This document shows positions 24,703-33,904 of a stretch of 64,000 nucleotides of DNA, piece after piece. Positions within the stretch are counted from its first letter, which is position 1. The number at the start of each line of letters is the position of its first letter. A model generated the notes under the pieces. It did no database searches, was not told the DNA's origin, and saw only the letters and a program-made list of their open reading frames with translations. The position numbers and the translations under genes were made by a program. Source of the stretch: Labilibacter sediminis (GTDB lineage Bacteria; Bacteroidota; Bacteroidia; Bacteroidales; Marinilabiliaceae); assembly GCF_005877885.1 (NCBI RefSeq), contig NZ_VCHY01000018.1, forward strand, positions 1 to 64,000, in the 5' to 3' direction.

Positions 24703-27375
24703 ATGAAAGACAAACATCCAATTATAAAAGCCATAGCGCAACTTATTTTTTTACTGGGCAGAATGATGCTGTCTTTACGATATAAAGTTACGCTTTCACG
24801 GATAGATCATATTGACAAAAACAGGCCTGTATTGTTTTTACCTAACCACCAGGCTGTAGTAGATCCTATGTTATTGGTCAGTTATTTATATCCCCATAAA
24901 AATATTGTTCCTGTTATTACTTCAACATATTATGATTTACCCATTTTATATAAGTTTTTTAAAAACTGGGGTGCTGTAAGAGTGAGCGATCTGGAAGCAG
25001 GAAGTAGAAATACTAACGTTTTAAACGACATTACCAACGCTACAACAAAAGCTTTTGAGTACAAAAGAAGTATTGTAATTTATCCTGCCGGGCAAATTGC
25101 CGGACAAGGTTTTGAAAGAATACTGAATAAAAAAGGTGCACATGAAATAGTTAAAAACATTCCTGATGATGTGCAAATTGTTGGTGTAAGAATTTCGGGA
25201 TTATGGGGAAGTACATGGTCAAAGGCATGGACAGGCCAATCGCCTAACTTTGTTAAACGGGTATTTAAAAGCTTTTTTTACTCCCTGGCTAATTTAATCT
25301 TTTTTATGCCCCGACGACATGTGCATATGCATTTTGAAGACCTCACTGAAACTTTAAAGCTTAGCTCCACTCGGGATAAACACGTTTTTAATAATCATCT
25401 GGAACAATTTTATAACGCACAAGGCGAAGAGTCACCTGTCTTTTTAAAGCATTACTTTTATAGTCCAAAACTTAAACGCAAATTACCGGATGTTATTAAA
25501 GGATCTGTTGTTCATGTAAAATCAGCTAAGGTTCAAAACAAACTAAAAAAATATCCGCTGGCCATAACCAAAGGTGTAAATAAGATTGTAGCTCAACAAC
25601 TACAAATTAACATCAATGAAATAAAAGAAGAATCTGATTTAATCATTGATTTAGGTGCAGACTCCTTAAGCATGGTTGAAATTATTTCGGCCGTGGAAAA
25701 ACAGTTTAATGTAGAAACCATTAATGATGTTAGCGAACTAAAAGTGGTTCATGACATTTATATGTTGGCCAACGGCGATTTACAATATCAGCAGGCATTG
25801 CCACCCTGCTCTTTTAAAACATCAGCTCCATTTAAAGACTATATTAAAATAAATAGTCTGGAAAATATTCCCACTCAAATTATTCAACGATTTACATCCA
25901 ATCCAAATCTGGCATTCTCATATGATGCCATGCTTGGAGAAACCACTCGAAAAAACTTTCTACTTAAAGCTTGTGTGGTAGCCGAAATCATTAAACAAAA
26001 AACAGATAATGAACGTATTGGCATCATGCTACCTGCTTTGCAAAGTACAACCTTACTGATTACGGCTACATATTTGGCAGGTAAAATACCGGTTATGCTT
26101 AACTGGACAGTTGGACAGAAAATACTGGATCACTGTATTACTGAAGCAAATATTGATAAAATTCTTACAGCTGGAAGTTTTGTTGAAAAAGTAAAAGACC
26201 AACTTCCCGGCTCCATCACTGAAAAGCTGGTATTATTGGAAAAAGAAGTTCCCAATGCCGGTATAAAAACCAAGCTTACCGGTGCCATAAAAAGTAAGTT
26301 TCCTAAATGGCTCATCAATACCCAGAACATTAGCGATACCGCAGTCATCCTATTTACATCAGGTAGCGAAAACTTACCTAAAGCAGTCCCTCTTACCCAC
26401 AGTAATATTATTCACGATCTTAAGGGAACTCTTGAACTTATTAACCTGGAAAGAAACCAAATACTACTGGCCTCTCTCCCGCCATTCCATAGTTTTGGGT
26501 TTACCATTTTATCCATTTTACCTTTACTTACCGGAGTCAGAACCGCCTACTACCCCGATCCCACAGATGGCAAAGGAATTGTTAGAACACTTAAACATAC
26601 TTCGTCCAGTATATTGGTATCAGCCCCAAGCTTTTTAAAAATTATATTGGGAAATGCTATACCCGAAGATTTAGTTTCACTCAAACTTGTTGTTTCTGGT
26701 GCAGAAGCTATGCCTCCTGAAATTAAATCCTTTTTGGGATCTCTTGCTCCTCAGGCAACTCTAATTGAAGGGTATGGCATTACAGAATGTGCTCCGGTAC
26801 TTTCTTTAAATCCCTTGCAGTTGCAAAAAGAAAGAAGTGTTGGTAAAATTATTAAAGGAGTTGATTGCAAAATCATCAGCCTTGAAACTTCAAATATTCT
26901 TCCTCCTAACAACGAAGGCATGATTTGTTTTAAAGGGCCTAATGTTTTTAATGGTTATTTAAACGATCAAATACAATCGCCTTTTATCGACATTGACGGC
27001 TCATCATATTATAAAACAGGTGACTTAGGTTATTTAGACACAGATGGTTACTTATTTATAACGGGTAGATTAAAACGCTTCGTAAAAATTGCTGGCGAAA
27101 TGATTAGTCTTCCGTTTTTAGAAGAGGTTTTGTCGTTTAAATTTGGTGATGACGAAGAAAAAGTACTGGCCATTGAAGGAAATGATAAAGTAAATCCTGT
27201 TCAGATAGTGTTATTTACTTCAAAGCCCATTAGTATAAAAGAAGCCAATGAGCACCTAAGGCTTAGCAATGCTCCTCCCATAGCTAAAATCACAAAGGTT
27301 GAACTTGTTGAAGCTATACCCATGTTAGGAACAGGAAAAATAGATTATAAATTATTAAAAGAGATGGTACAATAA
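24703..27375 (+). CDS. Acyltransferase-ACP-acyl-ACP ligase fusion (Aas-like)
   Basis: An 890-residue three-part protein. Residues about 1-230 form a PlsC-type acyltransferase with N48-H49-x4-D54 (NHQAVVD). Residues about 280-360 form an acyl carrier protein whose GADSLSMVE motif carries the phosphopantetheine serine. The rest is an AMP-forming acyl ligase with FTSGSENLPK, EGYGITECAP, TGDLGYLD and the C-terminal GTGKIDYK lysine. It would activate a fatty acid, load it on its own ACP and re-acylate lysophospholipid at the inner membrane. E. coli Aas lacks the built-in ACP. The frame opens with TTG at 24682 inside a repeat; ATG 24703 is the better start. Confidence 0.87.
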   Translation: MKDKHPIIKAIAQLIFLLGRMMLSLRYKVTLSRIDHIDKNRPVLFLPNHQAVVDPMLLVSYLYPHKNIVPVITSTYYDLPILYKFFKNWGAVRVSDLEAGSRNTNVLNDITNATTKAFEYKRSIVIYPAGQIAGQGFERILNKKGAHEIVKNIPDDVQIVGVRISGLWGSTWSKAWTGQSPNFVKRVFKSFFYSLANLIFFMPRRHVHMHFEDLTETLKLSSTRDKHVFNNHLEQFYNAQGEESPVFLKHYFYSPKLKRKLPDVIKGSVVHVKSAKVQNKLKKYPLAITKGVNKIVAQQLQININEIKEESDLIIDLGADSLSMVEIISAVEKQFNVETINDVSELKVVHDIYMLANGDLQYQQALPPCSFKTSAPFKDYIKINSLENIPTQIIQRFTSNPNLAFSYDAMLGETTRKNFLLKACVVAEIIKQKTDNERIGIMLPALQSTTLLITATYLAGKIPVMLNWTVGQKILDHCITEANIDKILTAGSFVEKVKDQLPGSITEKLVLLEKEVPNAGIKTKLTGAIKSKFPKWLINTQNISDTAVILFTSGSENLPKAVPLTHSNIIHDLKGTLELINLERNQILLASLPPFHSFGFTILSILPLLTGVRTAYYPDPTDGKGIVRTLKHTSSSILVSAPSFLKIILGNAIPEDLVSLKLVVSGAEAMPPEIKSFLGSLAPQATLIEGYGITECAPVLSLNPLQLQKERSVGKIIKGVDCKIISLETSNILPPNNEGMICFKGPNVFNGYLNDQIQSPFIDIDGSSYYKTGDLGYLDTDGYLFITGRLKRFVKIAGEMISLPFLEEVLSFKFGDDEEKVLAIEGNDKVNPVQIVLFTSKPISIKEANEHLRLSNAPPIAKITKVELVEAIPMLGTGKIDYKLLKEMVQ

Positions 27376-27461
27376 TCTGTTAAGCTTTGGCATAAGTATT
27401 GTTAATCACGAATGCTAAAAAAATAGATATTAAACTGATTTTTGTACCTCAATCATTACAG

Positions 27462-28640
27462 ATGACAGCACAAGTAGCACCTAAAAAAAACAGAATAGAA
27501 GTTGTAGATTTTATTCGTGGTTTTGCCATTATGGCCATTATGCTTTTGCATAATATAGAAAGATTTAACCTGTATGTTTTCCCTGGCGGGATGAAAGGCA
27601 TGAGCGGTTTAGACAGAGGCATATGGGACACTTTATTTTTTATGTTTGGCGGAAAAACATATTCCATATTTGCACTTCTCTTTGGCTTTACCTTCTTCGT
27701 ACAATACACCGGCGCCAAGTGTCGCGGTCAAAATTTTGATGGCAGATACCTGTGGCGTCTGCTTCTTTTAGCCGGACTGGCCTGCATCAATGCAGCCTTC
27801 TTTCCCGGCGAAGTACTGATGTTATATGCAGTTGTAGGCGTTGTTCTATACCTGTTTCGTAAAGCAAGTAATACCTGGGTACTTGTTGCAGCCACTGTGT
27901 TTATGCTTCAGCCCGTTGAATTATTCTACTACTTTAAAGATTTACTGGACAGTTCCTTTGAACTTCCGGCACAACTCAGCCGTCAGTTACACGGAGGGGT
28001 TAAAGAATATGTAAACGAAGGTACATTTTGGGCACTGGTTAAAGGAAACACCACCATTGGTCAGGCTTGGAGTATGATGTGGGCCATTGAAAATGGCAGA
28101 TTCCTTCAAACAGCCGGTTTATTTTTAATGGGAATGTTTATTGGGCGTAAACAATGGTATGCCGATAAACCTGAGAACCGTAAGGTTTGGTGGCGCATCC
28201 TTATCTCTGGCTTTATTACTGCTGTAATATTTTATTTTTTAAGAGATGCATATTACCTAAATCGTGACTTTGAGTTCAGACGCTCAATTGGTGTAGCCAT
28301 TGATATGTGGTGGAAGGTAAGTTGTACTTTTATATGGGTCAGCATTTTTGTTTTACTTTATAAAACACAAGTCTTTAAGAAAATAACCAAACCATTTTTA
28401 TCGTATGGTAAGATGAGTTTAACCAATTACATCACGCAATCTATTATTGGTTCATTGCTTTATTTCCCTTTTGCCATGAACCTGGCACCTAAAATTACCG
28501 TTACCGAGAGTTTACTTCTGGGTGTGGTTTTATTTGTTATGCAGATAGCCTTTTGTAACTGGTGGATCAAAAAATACAAACAAGGGCCATTTGAAAAACT
28601 TTGGCATCGCCTAACCTGGATTAATTCAGATAAACAATAA
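27462..28640 (+). CDS. DUF418 family membrane protein
   Basis: A 392-residue polytopic membrane protein of the DUF418 family, starting RIEVVDFIRGFAIMAIMLLHNIERF as is typical, with about eight to ten helices and the conserved C-terminal DUF418 domain (LSYGKMSLTNYITQSIIG to the end). The family is distantly like acyltransferase-3 proteins, but no reaction has been shown. The frame extends 21 codons upstream to 27399; ATG 27462 gives the conserved N-terminus. It follows the acyltransferase fusion by 86 bases and could be co-transcribed. Confidence 0.82.
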   Translation: MTAQVAPKKNRIEVVDFIRGFAIMAIMLLHNIERFNLYVFPGGMKGMSGLDRGIWDTLFFMFGGKTYSIFALLFGFTFFVQYTGAKCRGQNFDGRYLWRLLLLAGLACINAAFFPGEVLMLYAVVGVVLYLFRKASNTWVLVAATVFMLQPVELFYYFKDLLDSSFELPAQLSRQLHGGVKEYVNEGTFWALVKGNTTIGQAWSMMWAIENGRFLQTAGLFLMGMFIGRKQWYADKPENRKVWWRILISGFITAVIFYFLRDAYYLNRDFEFRRSIGVAIDMWWKVSCTFIWVSIFVLLYKTQVFKKITKPFLSYGKMSLTNYITQSIIGSLLYFPFAMNLAPKITVTESLLLGVVLFVMQIAFCNWWIKKYKQGPFEKLWHRLTWINSDKQ

Positions 28641-28651
28641 TTCAAACAATA

Positions 28652-28689
28652 GCTTCTTTCTGATGTTTAAACGAATATCAGAAAGAAGC
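28652..28689. terminator. Perfect 13 bp hairpin, probable terminator
   Basis: GCTTCTTTCTGAT (28652-28664) pairs perfectly with ATCAGAAAGAAGC (28677-28689). There is no T-run after it, but it lies 12 bases beyond the DUF418 stop codon. Confidence 0.65.
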
Positions 28690-28711
28690 AATAACTTAAA
28701 AACACCTTTCT

Positions 28712-29299
28712 ATGAGACATTTCATTGTATTACTTTTAATTGCTCTAACACTAGGTAGCTGTTCTAGTCTTAAAGTAAATAGCGAACGAGACAAATCCAT
28801 TGATTTCAATCAATACAAAACCTTTAGCTTTATTGGCTGGAGCCCGAAAAGCAATCCTAATGTGAGTGAAATTGCTAAAAGAAAACTGGAACAGGCCTTT
28901 AAGCAACAATTTGAAGAAAGAGGCCTAACTTATACAGAAGGCAAAGGAGACATTGCTGTTTCATTATTTATATTTAAGAGTGTAGAAATTAGTCGAACTG
29001 CTTACCCAAACTACTACAACTACGGAGGCTTTGGTTACGGATATCATCCACATGCCGGATGGCGGGGGCCAGTTGGGTATGGCTACGGATATGGCTATGC
29101 AACCATCGAGGAACGCCAGCATGAGGTTAGAGTATTGGTATGTGATGTTTTTGATGAAAACACAAAAGATCAAATTTGGCACGGATCAGGCAGAGAAAGT
29201 GCAAATGACATTCCTTCAAATGTAGAAGCGGAAAAACGTATTAACTACGTGGTAAATGCTATCATGAGTAAATATCCTGTACGGAAACAAAAGAAATAA
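28712..29299 (+). CDS. DUF4136 lipoprotein, first of a tandem pair
   Basis: A 195-residue outer-membrane lipoprotein candidate with lipobox GSCSS near residue 17 and a DUF4136 domain (FNQYKTFSFIGW to the C-terminus). A glycine/tyrosine-rich loop at about 108-132 (GYGYGYGY type) is inserted in the domain. DUF4136 proteins are common in Bacteroidota; their function is unknown. The next gene is a clear paralogue with the same layout, so the pair arose by tandem duplication. It has its own terminator. Confidence 0.85.
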   Translation: MRHFIVLLLIALTLGSCSSLKVNSERDKSIDFNQYKTFSFIGWSPKSNPNVSEIAKRKLEQAFKQQFEERGLTYTEGKGDIAVSLFIFKSVEISRTAYPNYYNYGGFGYGYHPHAGWRGPVGYGYGYGYATIEERQHEVRVLVCDVFDENTKDQIWHGSGRESANDIPSNVEAEKRINYVVNAIMSKYPVRKQKK

Positions 29300-29321
29300 A
29301 AGCAAATTTCAAGTTATATTT

Positions 29322-29361
29322 AAGCGCCAGTTTGCATAAGCAGATTGGCGCTTTTTTTTAA
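29322..29361 (+). terminator. Rho-independent terminator
   Basis: AAGCGCCA (29322-29329) pairs with TGGCGCTT (29346-29353) and is followed by a T-run. It ends the first DUF4136 gene. Confidence 0.8.
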
Positions 29362-29551
29362 CATCAATATCAAAAACTCCACTTCTTTATCCTCCTGTTC
29401 ACCACATGCCAGATATTCTCCCCCATAAACTAGAGACCTTTTACAAGTAATTCTTCACATTTTCTAAAGTGAAAAATCCTTAAAATATCTTCTTACATCT
29501 TTATTTGGCTTAATAGTTGATTTGAACTAATAAACAATTAAAACATAAGCC

Positions 29552-30121
29552 ATGAAAAATCTAGTTTTTATATTTTTGGTTGGTATTCTGTTTACAGGGT
29601 GTTCCAGCCTTCAGGTAACAGCAGACAAGGATAGTTCTGCCGACTTTAAGCAATACAAAACCTTTAGTTTTATGGGATGGAACGATAAAACCAATGAAGG
29701 TGTTGACGAAGCGGAAAAAAGGCTTATTGAAAAAGCTTTTAAACAGGAATTTGAAAAGAGAGGATTGACTTATCAACAGAAAAATGCTGATATAAGCGTA
29801 TCGTTATTTGTTCTTATTAACCAGGAAACCAGCAGAACTGCCTATACCGATTATTACGGGATGGGAGGATTTGGATATGGATATTACCGTCATCCCGGTT
29901 GGGGTTGGGGTTGGGGAATGGGACATGCCTACACTACCATCCAAGAGTACGATTATAAATCCAAAATTTTTGTTTGCGACGTTTTTGATGAAAAAAGCAA
30001 AGAGCAAGTATGGCAAGGGGTAGCCAAAGAAAACATGGATGAAATCTCAAATAAAATAGAACGTCAGAAAAGAGTTAACTACGTTGTAAAAGGCATCATG
30101 AGTAAATATCCCAGAAGGTAA
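29552..30121 (+). CDS. DUF4136 lipoprotein, second of a tandem pair
   Basis: A 189-residue paralogue of the preceding gene: lipobox TGCSS near residue 17, the same FKQYKTFSFMGW start of the DUF4136 domain, and a glycine/tryptophan/tyrosine-rich loop (about 103-125) in the same place. Both end in YVV..IMSKYP. The separate leader and terminator show that the copies are transcribed independently, which would allow different regulation. Probably anchored in the outer membrane; role unknown. Confidence 0.85.
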   Translation: MKNLVFIFLVGILFTGCSSLQVTADKDSSADFKQYKTFSFMGWNDKTNEGVDEAEKRLIEKAFKQEFEKRGLTYQQKNADISVSLFVLINQETSRTAYTDYYGMGGFGYGYYRHPGWGWGWGMGHAYTTIQEYDYKSKIFVCDVFDEKSKEQVWQGVAKENMDEISNKIERQKRVNYVVKGIMSKYPRR

Positions 30122-30141
30122 AATAAAGTATTCATTTATAT

Positions 30142-30172
30142 AAAGGTTGTCGTTAAATGGCAACCTTTTTTG
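30142..30172 (+). terminator. Rho-independent terminator
   Basis: AAAGGTTG (30142-30149) pairs with CAACCTTT (30161-30168), followed by T residues. It ends the second DUF4136 gene. Confidence 0.8.
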
Positions 30173-30204
30173 TTATAATAAAAAACCAAATGGGCATTTA
30201 TTAA

Positions 30205-30440
30205 ACCCCTTCAGGGTTTATCTATTACCTTATTGTAATCCCTGCATTTCATACAGGGTTATTTAAATTAAACTACTTCGTAGTTCTTTAGCATATCATA
30301 CTTTTGAATTCCCATTTGTTAATGGTACTTCTCCTAAATTTAAATTATAAAAAATCCTGAAAGGATTTAATACCAATAACCATGGGTGAAACCCGTGGCG
30401 TAATACTATACCTGCATCAACCCTGCAGGAGTTGAATATC
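30205..30440. repeat. Cluster of small palindromes, REP-like
   Basis: In about 235 bases there are at least six separate short hairpins: AAACCCCTTCAGGGTTT, TAATCCCTG with CAGGGTTA, AACTACTTCGTAGTT, AAATCCTGAAAGGATTT, CCATGGGTGAAACCCGTGG and AACCCTGCAGGAGTT. The last three look like the REP family seen near 39.8 and 51.3 kb in spacing but not in sequence. No reading frame is present. Confidence 0.6.
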
Positions 30441-30460
30441 AACAACCATAACTTTTTTCC

Positions 30461-30715
30461 TCACTTCACCTTTACCAGATCCCTGATTTCAAATTCATAC
30501 TTATTTTCAAAATCGATCTTCAGAGATTCGAATTCTTCATCCATCACAAACTTATATCCCGGGATCTGATCATTGGGCATATCTTTCTTACCCTTATATT
30601 TCTTAAAAAATGATTTTATCATTTTACAATCCTCACGCTGTATGGCAACCAGACACTCAAGCTTTTGGTTTTCATACATTTCATAATCGCTTTTTATGGT
30701 TCGTAATATACCCAT
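30461..30715 (-). CDS. Small hypothetical protein
   Basis: An 84-residue, charged, cytoplasmic protein (MGILRTIKSDYEMYENQKLE and onward) with a lysine-rich middle and an acidic C-terminal half. No domain was recognised. It stands alone between repeat-rich spacers. The normal amino-acid composition and ATG start make it plausible. Confidence 0.45.
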   Translation of the reverse strand: MGILRTIKSDYEMYENQKLECLVAIQREDCKMIKSFFKKYKGKKDMPNDQIPGYKFVMDEEFESLKIDFENKYEFEIRDLVKVK

Positions 30716-30830
30716 ATCAATACCTTTATTTTTTGTAATTGCTATTAGAGCTGTCCAAAATAATTGGTGCTTCGCCCAAACCAGACTTACTTTTTGTTCT
30801 TGATGACAAAAACTAAGGAAAAAACTTCAA

Positions 30831-30959
30831 GGCTGCTTTAAAAATAACGTTCTTATTTGCATAAAGATAAAGTGCGGCCGGGCGATCTTCGAGCAAAGCT
30901 CTCAGCTTCCCGATCTTACTAAATCTTTATACAAAACAAAAGTAATTTTTAAAGAGGCC
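30831..30959. repeat. Single long imperfect hairpin
   Basis: CTTTAAAAAT (30835-30844) and onward pairs with ATTTTTAAAG (30945-30954) and inward over about 40 positions with scattered mismatches (GCATAAAGAT against ATCTTTATAC). The apex contains a GC-rich CGGCCGGGCGATCTTCG segment. The surrounding 373-base spacer (30716-31088) has no gene. Confidence 0.65.
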
Positions 30960-31088
30960 GTTTACTTGCATACTACAAAATAATTCCCAGCCTAAACAAA
31001 CTATTACAAAATACTGTTATTTAAATATTTAAACAAAAACGACATGAACATTTAGGACAGATGTGAATTGCTACGTTTAAACTGATTA

Positions 31089-31577
31089 CTACAGCCCCTT
31101 ATAAACCTCTTCCAGCTTATCTTCATAATCTACCCGAATGTCTTCGTGTAATGCATTTAGCGCCTTTTCAATATTTTTCACTTGCCGTTCATATAAATTT
31201 ACCATCACCTTGCTTTGCTTAAACGACACACCGCATGTTTGCATTTGACGGCAAAAGAAAAGCAACAATTCAATCTCTGTTTCCTTTAACCCTGAATGCT
31301 TTATATGCTTGGTGGTTAAACGATGAATCCTGCGGATATTCTTTTTGGCGTAATAAAATGTATCTTTATTAATCTCTTGAAAAGCGGCTTCAATATCTTC
31401 CTTAATTTCACTTACATACCCCTCCTCATCATCCGCTTCAAACAACAAATAATTCAAAAGTTCCTTATTGTCTTTTTTGTATTTTGCCATGCGCAAACAG
31501 TGCTGAATTAACTCATCCTTTGGAAGATTGATCAGCTCTTTTTTGATGGTAGAAATGGTGTTAATCTTTACTGACAT
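31089..31577 (-). CDS. Conserved hypothetical protein
   Basis: A 162-residue, highly charged and mostly helical cytoplasmic protein. Residues 1-60 contain IKKELINLPKDELIQHCLRMAKYKKDNKELLNYLLFEAD, a pattern I have seen in uncharacterised Bacteroidota proteins without a named function. No catalytic motif is visible. It is a single gene flanked by non-coding spacers. Confidence 0.6.
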   Translation of the reverse strand: MSVKINTISTIKKELINLPKDELIQHCLRMAKYKKDNKELLNYLLFEADDEEGYVSEIKEDIEAAFQEINKDTFYYAKKNIRRIHRLTTKHIKHSGLKETEIELLLFFCRQMQTCGVSFKQSKVMVNLYERQVKNIEKALNALHEDIRVDYEDKLEEVYKGL

Positions 31578-31741
31578 AAAGTAAAAATAATGATTTATTC
31601 AGGTTTGACATATTCAGACTTTTGCAAACATAGCAATAACATACTAGTGTGGATGTATAAGCATCTATAATTTCAACGTTTTTTATATATTGCCGGCCGA
31701 AACAAGATCAACCTAAAACTGACTTTAAACAGCATAAATTC

Positions 31742-32398
31742 ATGAAATCAAAGTTATTACTAATTATACTTACCGCCATTTTATATTGGGTATTCCAAAA
31801 CTATGTACCTTACGGAGCTTACATTACATTGCCCGTAAACTTATTCGTGACCTTTCTGCACGAATTGGGACATGCCTTTTTTGCCTTAGTGACAGGAGGT
31901 AGTGTTCATGAAGTGATGATACAATCAAACGGTGCCGGATACGCTGTTACATCGGGAGGCATAAGACCATTAATTTTAATGGGCGGTTACATAGGCAGTG
32001 CTTTGTTTGGTAACCTACTATTACACATAGGCTTAAACAAACCCAAAACAAGCATCATAACCCTCTATGTCATCATCGCCATCTTATTATTTACAGCAAT
32101 CTGGTGGTTTAGCTCCATATTTACCTCTGTTTTGTTGATTGTATTTTCGACTCTGGCTTTTTGGTTGAGTAAAAAATCAAAAGCCAATGTCTCCAACCTA
32201 CTCATCATCCTGGGAACCGCTTCAATCATCTATATTATTATGGATTACAATACAGGGCCAGCTTCCGACCTGGCAAAGTTTACAGAAATAATACCTCTAC
32301 TCCCTCAGGCTATATGGGCTATCATTTGGCTGGCTATTGTTGTTTATATTACCTGGAAGAATCTTCAATATTCGTTTAGGTTAAAATCTAAAGTCTGA
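31742..32398 (+). CDS. M50B-like membrane metalloprotease
   Basis: A 218-residue polytopic membrane protein of the peptidase M50B-like family. The zinc site FLHELGHAFFALVTGG (HExxH at about 41-45) lies in the second hydrophobic stretch, followed by further helices. Such small site-2-protease relatives cut substrates within the membrane; those of this subgroup are unknown. It is transcribed alone. The second metal-ligand motif (NxxPxxxxDG) is not seen, as usual in this short subgroup. Confidence 0.8.
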   Translation: MKSKLLLIILTAILYWVFQNYVPYGAYITLPVNLFVTFLHELGHAFFALVTGGSVHEVMIQSNGAGYAVTSGGIRPLILMGGYIGSALFGNLLLHIGLNKPKTSIITLYVIIAILLFTAIWWFSSIFTSVLLIVFSTLAFWLSKKSKANVSNLLIILGTASIIYIIMDYNTGPASDLAKFTEIIPLLPQAIWAIIWLAIVVYITWKNLQYSFRLKSKV

Positions 32399-32663
32399 CA
32401 TTACTGACCGGGTAAAATTTTGAGAAATATTTGAATTCCTTTATAAACATTCAATCCCTCTGAGATTGTTGGTTATGGGGTTGTTTTTCTATAAAAATTT
32501 AACTTCTCCACCTGCCAGCCGCAGGCAGGAAGTTAATTGAATATCTGCAGAGAAGGTACATATTATATAGACAAGGATTACCAAAGTAAAACAACTCCAG
32601 AGGTTTTGCATATTATTTTTTAGTCGGATACTTAATAAAAATCTAATAACACTGAGATTAAGG

Positions 32664-33710
32664 TCACTTATAAAACCGCTTTACTTCTACCTCAGGATGC
32701 AAACCATAGGTATTATCGTTTAAGTACTTAAGCATTTCGCTTGCAAAGAAAGGGGCAAGCATTACACCTTTAGTACCTAAGCCATTAAAAATATTAATTT
32801 GAGAATACTTCGGATGACTCCCCAATACAGGTCGCCTGTCATGAACCGTAGGACGAATACCTGCATAATGATTTAGCACCTCATAAGGCAACGAAATCAA
32901 ATCTTCGAACCTTGAGAGGAGATCTTTCCTGGCCTCTTCAGTCCCACGCTCATCAAGGTTTTTCCAGTCGTAAGTGGCTCCTATTTTAAATCGCTGATTA
33001 CCCACAGGCATTACAAACAATTGCTTATTTAGGATAAATTCTTCAGATAAACCTACACAATAAATTTCCAGAAGCTCTCCTTTGGTTGGCTTTAGCGTTA
33101 CATCCTTAAAAAACGGATTTTGCATTACCCGATAACCCTCGCAAAAAACAACACCTGTGGCTTTAATTCCCTGCCATTCTACTCCCTCCTCAGTAAGCTT
33201 TAAATCATCGTAATTAAATCGCTCATCAATTATTGCATTGTTACTTTTTAACCACAATCTAAACGCGTTGAGCATTTGCCTTAATCGTAAAGAGCCCGAT
33301 TGCATGACTTTACCATATGCATAAAACGCATGCATACCAGAGATGGGTACTTGTTTCTGAACACCCTGTATATAACTTGAAAAATTATCGCTGTCGATCT
33401 TTTCTTTCCACAACAGACTCTCCTGTTCAGATACAGGCTTAATCATTTTCTTCTCGAACAGAAATCGCCCATTCAACAATTGTTCAATGGCTTTATATGT
33501 AGATAGCATTTCGGGTAAACACACATCGACCATCCAACTTTTGGTTAGCCTCTTAAACACCAAAGGATTAAACAAACCTGCTGCAACATCAGAGGCCTTA
33601 GATATATCCTGGCTGGCAATTACTTTAAAATCAATACCCTGCTGATACATTTTAAAAGCCAATACTGATCCTGCCAGCCCCTGCCCTACGATTAGATATT
33701 TTTTACACAT
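32664..33710 (-). CDS. FAD-dependent oxidoreductase (DAO family)
   Basis: A 348-residue flavoprotein. The dinucleotide-binding motif VGQGLAGS (residues 8-15) opens the Rossmann fold and GIRPTVHDRRPVLG near residue 288 is the C-terminal DAO signature. The overall shape resembles the C-terminal FAD domain of MnmC and glycine-oxidase-like enzymes, which oxidise C-N bonds. Cytoplasmic; substrate not predictable. Monocistronic on the minus strand. It lacks the N-terminal methyltransferase domain of bifunctional MnmC. Confidence 0.82.
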   Translation of the reverse strand: MCKKYLIVGQGLAGSVLAFKMYQQGIDFKVIASQDISKASDVAAGLFNPLVFKRLTKSWMVDVCLPEMLSTYKAIEQLLNGRFLFEKKMIKPVSEQESLLWKEKIDSDNFSSYIQGVQKQVPISGMHAFYAYGKVMQSGSLRLRQMLNAFRLWLKSNNAIIDERFNYDDLKLTEEGVEWQGIKATGVVFCEGYRVMQNPFFKDVTLKPTKGELLEIYCVGLSEEFILNKQLFVMPVGNQRFKIGATYDWKNLDERGTEEARKDLLSRFEDLISLPYEVLNHYAGIRPTVHDRRPVLGSHPKYSQINIFNGLGTKGVMLAPFFASEMLKYLNDNTYGLHPEVEVKRFYK

Positions 33711-33810
33711 GATCTTATCTCACATAATTGAATTATGTATGTAAGTATTGTGAGCGCTTTTTGTTTAAACAAAGACTTGTCGATTTCCAGAATATGAAAG
33801 CTTTTTTATA

Positions 33811-33897
33811 CCAATTGAATTATAATCGATTTAAAAGAGCGGGATGGGATTCTTCATGTCTTGATGTTTTGGTTCTTTTACATTAAGCTAAAAGAAC
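33811..33897. repeat. Palindromic spacer element
   Basis: Begins ATACCAATTGAATT, like the left end of the long hairpin at 37551. It ends with the perfect stem GTTCTTTTA/TAAAAGAAC (33872-33880 and 33889-33897), which also occurs in similar form near 63557-63590. The stem lies directly after the hemerythrin gene and may terminate it. Confidence 0.5.
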
Positions 33898-33904
33898 ACC
33901 AATC

